DNA from: Cornus controversa
Taxonomy: Eukaryota; Streptophyta; Magnoliopsida; Cornales; Cornaceae
Assembly (NCBI GenBank): GCA_026545225.1
Contig: CM048845.1
Location: forward strand, 94,552,533-94,616,532
Direction of reading: 5' to 3'
Length of the DNA: 64,000 bases
This document shows, in pieces, positions 34,801 to 45,900 of this stretch. The notes beneath the pieces were generated by a model. That model did no database searches. It was not told the origin of the DNA and saw only the letters and a program-made list of their open reading frames with translations. Both the position numbers and the translations under genes were made by a program. Each line of letters starts with the position of its first letter. The stretch's first letter is position 1.

Positions 34801-37800
34801 TGTTTGGTATCGTGTCTCAGATTCCTAGTGTAATTAGGTTTCTACTTGAGAGTTGTATTTTATTGAGAAAAATTCTTGTTTTGGAAATACTTGGACTTGA
34901 AGAATTGAAACCCTTATCTAATAAGGAATTAGGTTTGGGACTCTAAATATAGATACATAGGGTTGTAGTTGGGACTCATGAGTACAAGAATGGGAATGAC
35001 AGAGATACAACAACGATTGTCTCTTTTGATCCATGGACGTAGTAGGTTGGGTTGTGCTGAATCACATATATCTTGTGTTCGTTTGTGAATGCTTATTATT
35101 TGTGGTTGGGTCTTTATGTGTATGCATTTCCATTGACCTGAACAATTGGTATATGTTAACCACCATCTACTCTAAAAGCTTAAATCCTTCAACACGCCCC
35201 CTCACGTGTGGCCTTCTTTTGGTCCAACACGTGTTTCAATTTTAATTATTAGGGTGATGGTGAGGTTTGAACACGAGACCTTTGGCTTTGATACCATGTT
35301 AACCACTATCTACTCTAAAGGCTTAAGCTGTTAGAGAGGGTGTAACTTAAATATATAAATCCTTCAACAGTATCAAAGCTTCAATTGGTGCAAATCAATT
35401 TAGAATAAATAACAGTCCATACAATGAAAGGAAAGGAGATGGTCATGTTCTTCAGCGTGGTTCAGCTGAATACACAACTTATAAAGGATACAGTGCCATA
35501 TTTGAACCTTTTTTTCTTGAATGCTGAGTATTCGTCTAATTACCAACCTTAAAATGAAGTTGCATCTAGGAATTAAGTTGGGGAACCAGACTAGATATGA
35601 CCAAGGAACTCTGCGTTGAGATGGCTTTAGAAACTGCTAAGCTGAGGTAGTGGAGAAGATACCAGTGGAGGAAGGAATCATGTTATAGAGTCAGTTTAGT
35701 TAGAATTGAAGAAGGTTCAGTCTGGAAGACTATTTATAAGACTAACAAACTGAGGGGATTTAGGCTAGGAAACAGCTCCAATGGTTAATGTAGAACCAAT
35801 ACACTCATACCAAACTGATGTATGACAGAATGAAATAAGGGGATGAGAAGATGAAAGATGAGATGGGAAGACTGACGAAGGGGATGAGAAAAGAGTGAGA
35901 ATAGATAGAATAGACATACAGGAGGGTTGAAGCGAGAAACATGCAGGGAGAAGAACATGGAGAGAAATTTGAAAACTCACAATTATAGTTAATAATCAAA
36001 GTCTGATTTGTTATGTTATATATGGCCTTTAATAGGCAAACTCAAATGTTTGGATAAACAGGAGAGAAAAGAAAATAAAGGATAACATTAGTTACGAGAG
36101 AAAAGAAAAGAAAAGAAATGATAGCAATAACTTGTGTTCATGTTTTGATAAATTATGAAAGAAAAGAAAGGAAAGGATAACATTCTTATTTGGCAAAGCT
36201 AAAGGAGAGAAAAGAAAAGAAAGCATTTTAACTCATTTACTATCATATACCTTTTATTTACTATCATGCCCCTTTGTCTTTTAAAATGTTAGGGTTAGTT
36301 TTGGTATTAAGAAAATTTTACTTAAACCTTATCCTTTCTCTCCAAATCTTCCCACTTTTGGGAGGATAGCTTAAGAGAGATTTGGATGGATAAGCAATCC
36401 CTCCAAATCACTCCTAATCCTTTCTTTTCTCTCCTTTTTAACAAACCAAACATAAAAAGCACTATCCCTCCCTTTCTTTTCTTTTCTTTTCTTTTCTTTT
36501 CCTTCCAATTCCATCAATCCAAACTCTAAATAAGAAAACGTAAAATAAAATACCAAATAAAAAAAAAATCCTGAAATTAAAATTAAAAAAGTAACCTAAG
36601 AAAATATGCCTGTGCTTATGCTCATTAGTGCAAAACGTATACTGGTCTCCATTATAACTATTGTAGGATAGGAATGCTCTGATACCAAACTGATGCAGGA
36701 CAGAATTAAAGAAGGGGACGAGAAGATAGAAGATGAGATGAGGGTAGAAGAAAGGGGATGAGAAGATAGAGAAAAAGATGAGAAAAGTGAGGAAACAAAT
36801 AGATTGGCCAGGTAGAAGGAATAAGAAAGCAACAAATATGGAGGGAGAAGAGCGTGGAGAGAAATCTGAAAACTCACAATAATAATCAATATCAAAGTCT
36901 GCGTTGTTCTGTCATACCGCCTTTTTTAGGCAAACCCTAAATAAGAAAATCTAAAATAAAATAAAGTAGAATACTAAATAAACCAAAACTCCTAAAACTA
37001 AAATTATGAAAGTAACCTAATAAAATATGCCTATGTTTATGAGGCCTGACATTAAGTGCAGAATGCATCCTGATCTCCATCACTCTGGTAATGGAATCGA
37101 CACAAGCAGTCCTTGGCAATCATGAATCAAGAATAACGCTGTCTTTGAAGGTTTGATGAATTGGACTTGAGGGAAGCCAGTTATCAAGGCACAAGGTTGC
37201 CATCACCCATGGAATGCTCGATGCAGGGTGTAAAATTGTTTTTGATATGCAGCACCTCCAGGACCAAGAGCAATCTTGAGTAGGTTTTGCTTCATCCAAT
37301 TATTCCAAATAGACATAGAAAGGGGATAACAGAGGTTACATATGTGCTTTCCTATAATAGCCTTGTTCTATTCGTGAAGCGTTTGATACCTAAACCTCCT
37401 GCCATCCAGAAGTGACGTCAGCCCAGGCAACCTTAAAACCAATGAGTTCAAAATCAGAACCACATCAATGAAAGAATCTCATAAGCTGCTCAACCCTGGA
37501 ATTCTTCTTTTTTTTTTTTTTTTTGGAAGAATGAAGTGGTTGGAAACAAGGCAGAATTGCTAAGTTTCATTGGGCCAGCGTAAGACATCCTTGTTTGTCC
37601 ATGATGAGAATCTAGCAGTTATCCTATCCTCCAAAGCTTTACAATCCACAATCCTTAATTTATTGGATATAAGAGGGACTCCCAAGTCTCTAATAGGTAA
37701 TTCACTAGTGGAAAATTAAAGCTGTTAAGAATAGCATCCTTATCGGAGATGGTGACACATGGTAGAAAGATGTGGCTTTTAGAGGGGTTTGGGTTATGCT

Positions 37801-40800
37801 TGAAAAGTTAGAGATGGAATTAATGGTCTCATAGCAGGATGGAAGCTTAGCCAATTTCCATGGCAAAATAAGAGAACATCATCAACAAAGCAGATCACCT
37901 TCTCTCTCTCTCTCTCTCTCAAGTTCAAGCAAACACACACCCACCCACAATTTTGCCCCTAGCACTCTAGCAGGGCTCGAACACTCTACCTCCCCATTGG
38001 GAAGGAGAGATCCCCATGTGGGCTAATGCCCACTGGTATCATCTTGGCTTTTTGGCATCTCCAGTAGTATTTGAAATTAGGCCCACCACCTGGAACATTC
38101 ATGACTGACACAGAAAGGGCCTCCATAGCTGTGATGAAGAGGAAAGGAGAAATGGAGTGTCTTATCTAATCCCTCTGGCAACTTGAAATGAGAGTTGCAC
38201 ACTTTGCGGAAGATGTACTTAAGCTATTTTGGTTTTATGTAACCTAGAGTGGGGAAGAGTAGGTCATTTTTGCTCAATTGCTTGTTTTCAAAATTTTAAG
38301 TTTCTATTTGTTAATTATTAAGCACACAAACAAGAAAAAATAAAAATTGCAATAAAGACTATAGAATGAGACACCATATTGGAGCAACATTCTGGTTCTG
38401 CTATAAAATGTTAAGTATCGGCTGTACATATATATGCTAATCTAGCATGCTACTTGAGAAGAAAAGCAGAAATGAGGACTATTATTTATATTTTACTAAG
38501 GGCAATATTTATCCGTAATTCGATTTTCTTAGTATAAATGAGATCTTGAGATAATAAGTAATGATGAGAACAAAGAATTAGTGGTCAACAAACAAGAAAT
38601 TTGTGGTTTTTCATGCGAGCAAGGTCCCTCAAAGGTCCCAATCCTGTTAGAGAGCCCACTTACAGATGGCAGATGCTCCATAAGAATTCTTCAAAGTCTC
38701 CTTTCTTAAGAACTTATACCACCAAGAGCACAACGTGTAACTTAGCTTGTAAGTTTTCACTATTGTCTATATCCCAAGTTACTTGGAATCGAGTACATGT
38801 ATTAGGTCGCATTGGATTTATCAAATCCTCAAATCAAGGATATGGGATGTGGCTAAATATCATATTCTTCTTTTATTTTTCTGAGAAAAATAATATTTAT
38901 ATAGGATGTTCAACATTCACATTTACTTTTTTGAAGCAATAATGAAACGAAAGGAACATAATTAGATAATAAACTTGAACTATTGGATATGCTTATTAGG
39001 TGAACTTCTAATATGACATATTGGACACATATCATACCCCACACAATAACTTCACACGTTTTCTAAGAGGCCATGTAATATAGCTAGATCTATATGTGTT
39101 AACCATAAAACTACACATCAGGTATTTTTGAAGAGGACATGTAATATAGCTAGATCTATATGTGTTAACCCTAAAACTATAGATCAGCTATATTTCTAAG
39201 TGTTGTATACAAGTATATGAAGTTCTCAAAATAGGGAATCTGAAAAGTATGCGACTGCTAGCTCAGATTTGACACCCATAAGAAATTATGACCACTCAGA
39301 CTCCCGCTGTTTATTTTTTTCCCATTTGTTTTGTAAGTTTATACAAGTTCTTCAACCACCAGCTATTAGCTTGAGTGATAACTGTTGCCATGTCCAAAGG
39401 GGGAGGTGCAGGATTCAACTCCCTACTGGGACTTGGGGGTGTGTATTGCTTATAAGACAATGGTTTTACATCTTCTTCAAATTTCCTTTGTATTACAGGT
39501 AGCACAATATGCATCTGATGATGGCCACAGTAAAACTGCTTTCAGTGATGTTGATCAATGTCTCAGGTATCAATTTCATCAACTTCACAAAAGATCAAAA
39601 AAGTTTAAATAATTGGTTTACACCCTAAAGAATAAAGTCCTATGCTGCGTTGTTGTTGAGTGGCTCCAATTGCACCTTGCAACCCAATATACTTCATGAT
39701 AGATCACAAGAGCTGTCTCCAGGTTAAGCAATTTGATGATGGGATATTTATATCTTAAACTAAGTATGCAAAGAAGTTAGTAAAGAAATTTGGTTTGTAA
39801 AGTTAAAAGCATGCGCAAACTCCTATGAGTACTTCCTCCAAATTGGAGAAGAACTCGGATTCTAAAAAGGTTGATACTTTATTGTATAGGAGTATGATAA
39901 ACGATTTGTTGTTTTATTACATCTAGTAGACCTAACATTACATTTAGTGTAAGAGTATGTACTCGGTATCATACTAACCTTAGGGCAGTATGGCAGGGAA
40001 AAACATATTACTGGATCAAAGAGTCTGGCACTGTACACCAAGGGCCTGATTGTTAAACAGAGGAAACCTTTGGACAGCGTGTCCAGGCAGTAAAAGTCAG
40101 CTTTGCTTCATTTTTTGATTTTTGAAGAAAAACTGACTTACAATGTCTTTTGGTGTTTCACCAATAAGAATAGTTTTGATGACAACCACGACCAATACTG
40201 TCACATCTTTGCAGTTATCAGGTCGTCTAATAAATAAACAAACAATTAAATACTACGGACTCCCCTAAATTGGCATTGCATAATTGGAAATTCATGGAAA
40301 CATGCTTCAGCATGTCTTTGCATTTGGTAATAGAGAGCCAGTGTATGTTGAGTGGAACATCTGTTTTGCCAATATGGCTTTGTCAGATCTCAACGAGTGT
40401 TTTCACAATTTCAAAACAATTGTTGTTGAGCCAATTTGATATTAATGAATTTTTGTTTTGAAGAGCGTTGGAAGATCTCGATTCTTTGCTTCTGAATGCA
40501 TCAAGAAATGATCCAAAAGCTTCAGTTAAATCAATGAAGGCAAAGATAGGCATTGCTGTCGATGCATTGGACAGGTAGTAGTTTTCAGAAGTTGATTTGC
40601 TTCTATTATTACATATATTCTGTGCCTTAATAGTAGAGTTCCTTTGTATATTATCTGCTTCATATCTATACATGACTCATTGGAATGTATTTAGAAGAAA
40701 GCTGTAAATTTTGAAAATATTCTCCTTTGCAGCCTACTCGAGACTGTACCTTCTGATGTGTTGGAACAAGGTAAGGCCATAGCTGATGCATATAGGATGC

Positions 40801-40862
40801 CAGAAGATTTAGCACCTGAAGTTTCGGACCCAGAGATTAAACAGTTGGAATCGATATTATAA
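29789..40862 (+). CDS. Putative thylakoid-lumen protein of unknown function, 237 aa, seven exons
   Basis: The exons are 29789-29984, 31140-31182, 32030-32100, 32772-32866, 39499-39566, 40464-40574 and 40733-40862. All have GT-AG borders and the sum is exactly 238 codons. Residues 1-46 are Ser/Arg-rich, like a plastid transit peptide. Twin Arg at 50-51 is followed by a hydrophobic run (52-63) and an AIAA-type cleavage site near 70, as in proteins sent through the thylakoid Tat pathway. The mature part appears helical and contains KLDPLEAYVPA, RSGPAASLRVNIRA, YASDDG and a C-terminal ALEDLDSLLL...LLETVPSDVLEQG region. I cannot name the family; a DUF7880-type plant protein is a guess. The exon 1/2 junction is the least certain. 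Intron 4 is 6.6 kb. Confidence 0.8.
30841..30876. repeat. (AT)n microsatellite
   Basis: About 17 AT units in intron 1 of the putative lumen-protein gene. A second, shorter (AT)n run lies at 31847-31868 in intron 2. Confidence 0.95.
34236..34800 (-). mobile_element. 3' end of an L1-type LINE remnant (zf-RVT region and tail)
   Basis: Minus-strand reading from about 34690 gives LVTIVYHIW, then KIVDFIRRL and a SSLKRIPL block, typical of the C-terminal part after the reverse-transcriptase zinc-binding domain of plant L1 elements. An A-rich end lies near 34236. Its continuation appears at 37120-38275; the LTR cluster in between (34801 to about 37090) interrupts it. Confidence 0.65.
34801..35144 (+). 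mobile_element. LTR (344 bp) followed by a split primer-binding site
   Basis: It starts TGTTTGGTATCGTGTCTC and ends CTGAACA. ATTGGTAT follows at once and resumes as ATCAAAGC after an inserted micro-TRIM, rebuilding ATTGGTATCAAAGC, an initiator-Met-tRNA type primer-binding site. The first 60 bp match the solo LTR at 21417-21825. Bases 35375 to about 35800 may be residual internal sequence; I see no gag or pol. Confidence 0.7.
35154..35369 (-). mobile_element. Micro-TRIM inserted in another element's primer-binding site
   Basis: The right LTR (35297-35369) is the full 73 bp. The left LTR (35154-35194) lacks about 32 central bases. The internal region between them contains the polypurine tract GAGGGGGCG (minus strand) and the TTCAAACC box shared with other copies. 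The flanks GTATA and GTATC are a 5-bp target duplication with one change, taken from the host primer-binding site. Confidence 0.85.
35814..36660 (-). mobile_element. LTR copy A, interrupted by a foldback insert
   Basis: The segments 35814-36049 and 36527-36660 together match copy B (36691-37090) in order: the TGATG start, purine-rich GGGGATGAGAAGA repeats, GAGAGAAAT...GAAAACTCACAAT, AGGCAAAC, CTAAATAAGAAAA and AATATGCCT. A primer-binding-site-like ATACCAAAC lies immediately before it. Confidence 0.6.
36050..36526. mobile_element. Candidate MITE inside LTR copy A
   Basis: This insert is absent from copy B, which reads straight through the same site. Its ends are inverted (GTTTGGAT on the left, ATCCAAAC on the right) and extend into AGAAAAGAAAAG against CTTTTCTTTTCT. 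The flanks CTCAAAT and TCTAAAT are similar enough to be an aged duplication. Confidence 0.6.
36691..37090 (-). mobile_element. LTR copy B with adjoining primer-binding site
   Basis: On the plus strand GCTCTGATACCAAAC (the complement of a TGGTATCAGAGC primer-binding site, about 36676-36690) abuts TGATGCAGGAC, the LTR's outer end. It is a direct repeat of copy A with only about 30 bases between them, so the internal region is essentially missing. Confidence 0.6.
37120..38275 (-). mobile_element. L1-type LINE reverse transcriptase remnant
   Basis: The minus strand encodes, with breaks, a FVDDVLLFCHG catalytic box (near 37870), RIVDCKALEDRITARFSSW followed by TNKDVL (near 37660-37570), and FKVAWADV...LWNNWMKQ (near 37430-37270), in the usual L1 order. 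A SINE at 37902-38037 splits it. It is antisense to the host gene and lies in its intron 4. Confidence 0.75.
37902..38037 (-). mobile_element. tRNA-derived SINE inserted in the L1 remnant
   Basis: The minus strand carries an A-box-like ATTAGCCCACATGGGG and a B box TGTTCGAGCCC, and the tail ends in a (GA)n run. The flanks ATCACCTT (37894-37901) and ATCATCTT (38038-38045) are an 8-bp duplication with one change. Removing the insert restores the L1 reading up to its FVDD box. Confidence 0.65.
39070..39195. repeat. Tandem duplication of about 64 bp
   Basis: ATGTAATATAGCTAGATCTA followed by TATGTGTTAACC occurs twice in succession with few changes, in intron 4 of the putative lumen-protein gene. 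Confidence 0.85.
39361..39470 (+). mobile_element. Probable SINE remnant next to a splice acceptor
   Basis: TATTAGCTTGAGTGATAAC (A box) and GGATTCAACTCCC (B box) are about 45 bases apart. The element ends within 30-40 bases of the acceptor of exon 5 (39498), so it may supply part of the branch-point region. Confidence 0.5.
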
Positions 40863-42906
40863 GTTCTTGAACCTTATGCTCTTGTATACAACCACACTTT
40901 ACTATAATTAATCTTCAACCATCCAAAGAAATGGAGCATGTGTGCTCTTTTATCCATTTTGGGAAGGAAATGGAGTTCCAGGCAGCTGATTTTTGTACTC
41001 GGTGCACTGTTAAAAGTTTCTCACAATGGCTTGAATAAAGTTTTGCAACTTAAAAGAGTCGTTAGTGTGACTTTTGTAGTCAATAAGCATTTCACTAGAA
41101 CAGTCGTATTAATAATTTACACACTCCAATGCTAGTCAATTGTGCAGTGACCCAACTTCAACTTATGTAGACGACCAACATTCAATTGTTAGAATGGAAT
41201 TCAAAGAAAAAAAACAAAACCGAATAAAAGCAATCGCAATCGGTTGGAAGTGTCTCACGGAATAAATTGCATTGCACGTCAGACATGTTTACTAGCCGGA
41301 GATGCCTCTCAGATTCTCCTAACCAACATTCTTATCAATAGGTTCACTAAACAGCACGACCTTACAATTAAGCCATCCAAAGGTTTAGTCCACTTCAAAA
41401 ACTGCAAATGCCTCTCTTATGATTGACAACAGTATTGTCGGGCCTCTTATAACACCCCCCATAATCTACCACCACCACCGGACACATGCAATCTCCCATG
41501 TAATTACCAAAAAAATTTCTAAAAAACTTTTAAAGCATGAAAAAAAAAAAACAAGAATCAGGCCATCAAAACATTGCCATTAGACCTTTTTTTATTCACA
41601 AGCAAGCAAGATTTATATTATAAACAATGGCTCAAGGTAAAAGGCTATACAATGTTCAAGGGGCATACCCCAGGTAAAGTACATAAGCAATCCAAAAAAC
41701 CCCACCACCACTCTAAAGAAGCCAAAACCAAGCTAAAACAGCAAAAATAACAATGGAAGTACTGTAAACAGTATAAAGAGAAATGAACGGTAGGAAGGAA
41801 TATAATTGTCCACCCTTACCAGACCAAACTGACTAATGTGACCGGGATAAAGCCTCTCAAAAAGTTTTAAGACATTTGCAGCAGAACATGGTTGACAGAA
41901 GAACCACTCCAGCTGCAACCAAGACAGAAGAATTGAGACATTGGGAGGCAATTGCTACTTCGAATATCTCTGAGATAAAACAGAGTTGTGCATTTGTACA
42001 ATTGGAAAAACAACCCAACCTCAACTTTAACCACCAACTCAGACCAAAACTGAATCATAACAAAGGGTAGGCTTAAAAGATAAAAACCCAGGGCAACAAC
42101 TAATAAATAATGTACAATGGTAAATCCCACTCCATTTGCAACCATCTGTTAAGTTGAGAAGTGCATACCTTAAAGCATGACATTGAAGAGGGTTTGACCT
42201 GCAAACACATCTCTTTCAATTGAAACAGCATCCAAGTAATCATTGAGTAGAGCCTCTTGTTCCTTTCCAGATAACATAAATGGAGATTGAAAGAGCAGCT
42301 TTAGACACTAAATTCTTAAAGTTCCTTCTAGAGAAATTTTGAAGCAGCCATTCAACTTGTCTGTTCTAATTTAATGAGGCCCACTGAAAAGAACATTTAG
42401 AGGAGATAACAGTCCAAATTCGGTTTGTGAATTGACAGTTGAAGAAGTTTTAACCGGGGGTGGTGAGTTTGTTTTGGACAGCCAACCATAAGATGAAAAC
42501 ATATCACTTCCTCCATGGAAACACCCCAGCTAATGCCATCTACAGGTGTCTTTCTTGGTCCAAAGTTCCTTGTATGCAGAGGATATGGAAAACTTATCTC
42601 TAGAAGGAACCCAAATTACTGTGTCATAACATGCCATGACACTCACCAAAAGGGAAACATGCCACAGCAACCAGTCCTCTCATTATCATTCTCTCTCCCA
42701 AAACTCAAACTGATGATGGAAACAATGATGATTAATATATAAAGAACAAGGCTTATTGTATCGCTCAAATCAGACCAGAACAACGTGAAGTACACATACA
42801 GCCAAATAAACAAAACAAGGACTGGACATTTACAATACATTAGAGGCCTCATGCAACAAAAGCATACACAAGCACCCATAGAAAGGACAGCAATTTCTCG
42901 AACGTG
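40863..42906. other. Intergenic region between convergent genes
   Basis: The putative lumen-protein gene (plus) and the F-box gene (minus) end towards each other here. It holds their 3' untranslated regions. I recognised no gene, transposon or RNA in it; the ORFs on both strands are short and lack domains. Confidence 0.5.
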
Positions 42907-45900
42907 TCATGTGGGTGACAGGCTGCTGAAGATGCGCTTCAAACCTGGGCATGCTGAGCGTAACCTCCCCATGCTCACCAAGCATATCTATTAGTTGGAG
43001 TAGAGAATATTTTAAAAATGAATATTTACATTATTCCAAACAAAAACATATTTGCAATAGAAAAGAGTATCAAGGTAAATCGATATAGCAGAAAAAGGAA
43101 AATTCATTAAATCTGATATTAACTATTAGTTTAGAGGGCCTCTTATTCACACTCACCTTTGGACAAAAGCGAACATCAAGAGTCTCCAGCATGTTACATT
43201 GTGAAACAGCAGCTTCAACCATTTCTTCATCAATGTTGCAATTCTAAAGCCCGAGATGTTGCAGCAATCAAAATAAAAGAATATTAGGGAGCTAGATTAA
43301 ACAAATCATAGCTGTATAAGGACAAATATAAATCGAAATATATTAAATAAATGGACCCAACTATGGTTTTGAATGACAATCCAAAGATGAGAAATGAGTT
43401 TTTGCATGGATAACTAGTAAACCAGCTCAAAGCTTACTAGAATCAAACTGCACAAACACACACAAATGATGCCTTTCAGAACCAACCCAACCAATGAATT
43501 CTAGCACTAAAGGCATTCCACAGTAAAAGATGATGAAACAACCCCCCCCCCCCCCCCACCCCCCCGGCGAATAAAACTTCCTTACACAAATGAAACCATC
43601 ATATGATTAAAATTATAATTAAAATATACTTTCCACCTAAGAGATCTTGGTGTGAAGCCTGTTTTATGTGATTTCAATGTTCTGACAAGCTCAATTGAGT
43701 TTTTGCATGGATGACTAGTAAAGCAGCTCAAAGCTTTACTAGAATCAAATTGCACAAACACACAAATGATGCCTTTCAGAACCAACCCAACCAATGAATT
43801 CTAGCACTAAAGGCATTCCAATAAAAGATGAGGGAAGTGGTGAAACATAAACCCCCCCCCCCCCCCCCCCCCCCCCGGCGAATAAAACTTCCTTGCACAA
43901 ATGAAACCATCATATGATTAAAATATACTTTCCACCAAGAGATCTTGGAGTGAAGCCTGTTTTATGTGATTTCAATGTACTGACAAGAAAACGATCCTCA
44001 TCAACAATACAAACATGCATCCGCGTGCATAAGTAGTTTAAAATTTCCAAGATGCAACAATTAAGAACTTCAACTATGGGAGGCCTGTCACACACCTGAA
44101 GAAAAAGGCTAGTCAATCTTGGACACTCGAGCTTTAAAATTTCCAAGGAGCAACAATTGCTGAATGAGAATAAAAATAAAAATGTAAAAACTTGGTGTAT
44201 ATAACTAAGAACCAGAAATTAGCACAATCAGATGAAAAGAAGAGAAAAAAAAGGGAATACTTTACCTCAAAGTAAGAAAACACAAATTAATACAAGCAAT
44301 ATCAACTTCTTTCAAATTTGCGGACAGAGAAACATTTAATGATGACAAGTGGAAGCACCGTGCCATTGGAGGAATGAGAACTTTCTTAATATTCGGACAA
44401 CCAACACAGTTAAGAGTTTGCAACAAACGGTTGGGCTGCTCAACTATCAAGTTGATATCATCTTGAGAAGATGTGCCAGATGAGCTATAAATGCTAGGCA
44501 GCTCAGAAAGCTGATCTCCACTAAAACCCCAGTTCAGGTCGTGCATGTTAACGCATCCGTTCAAGCTCAAATGAGTTAGATGCGTGCAGAAAGCTAGTAG
44601 CTCTTCTATGGCAGACTGGCAGAGGGTCCCATATGACAAGTCCAACTCACGAAGGGCAGGAAGAGCACCTTCTTTGTAAAGAGCCTCCAGTGACGAATCA
44701 GTAAGATATTTGCATGCTTGCAATTTCAAAACCTTAAAGAAGAATAAATGAATCAGTATACAGAAGAGGTAAGAAAGAAGCACAAGAAACATAAATGATG
44801 TCAACAATTTTACTTGTACTCTGAACCACAGAAGAGAGATACAAAAGGAAAACTGAAAGTTGATCTCGTGACTACTCTATTTTAAGGTGATATACTTTAA
44901 GTAAATGAAAGCAAGAAAATCCCTGGAAAAACACAAAACCCAATTTCTCTTGTGATAGGAACTTTTATCCCCTAATTGAGGCATATTGGAAGTCTAACTC
45001 ATTCATCTGACATTAATAATTTTCACTCGCCACATTAGAAAAATAAGCTCTTCTTTGTCGTCACCATAATCATTCAGTCAAAAGATTCTTATCATGCACT
45101 TAGTAAACAGAGTAAAAAGGTTAGCCCAATGCACGAGACTCCCATCACTGCAGCGTCTGGGGAGGGTTCGATGTATGCAGCCTTAACTCCGCATGTGGCT
45201 GTTGTTTTGTTGCGACAAACGACACAAACCAAGAACAAATCGAAAAACTGACAGAACAATAAACACAGTAACATAGAACACAATGATTTACGTGGTTTGG
45301 TGATGTGTCTACGATGCAAAAACAAGGAGATTACAAATTTCAGCCCACAAAACCCTAGTTCTTGCTCTCTCTCTTTTATGCGAATTTTACCCGTGCTACA
45401 AGAGAGTCCTCAACAGGGGCCAAAACCCGCAAGCAAAAAAAAAAGGTCGAAAAAATTTTCGTGAGACGCTTCCCCTGTACCCCGTGAAAAGGCCACACAA
45501 CCCTTTTTCGGGTCTAAACTGGGTCGCATTGAGACCCGGTCAAAAACAAAATTCGGGCCACAACGTCACATGTTTCCTGTGTACAATAGAAAATATGGAC
45601 TGGAAGTCTAGAACCTGACAACCAATTTAAGCTCATCAAAAGGAGAGGATCCAAGAATTCTTATCAACTTAGTTAAAGAGAAAGTGATAGGGTTTTCCTT
45701 TCTCTTGATAAGGGAAGGTAAATGAGTAATGGCTCATGCTCTACACAGTATATGGCTCTAGAGAGTTGAATGGCAAAGAAAAATGTGTACCAAACTAAGT
45801 ATATCTCCATTTTACTAGATTATGCTCCAAACCAATCTAAAGAAACCCAAATCCTGACAGACCATGATGAACTTCCACTAGCAGTGTATTCCAATATGGC

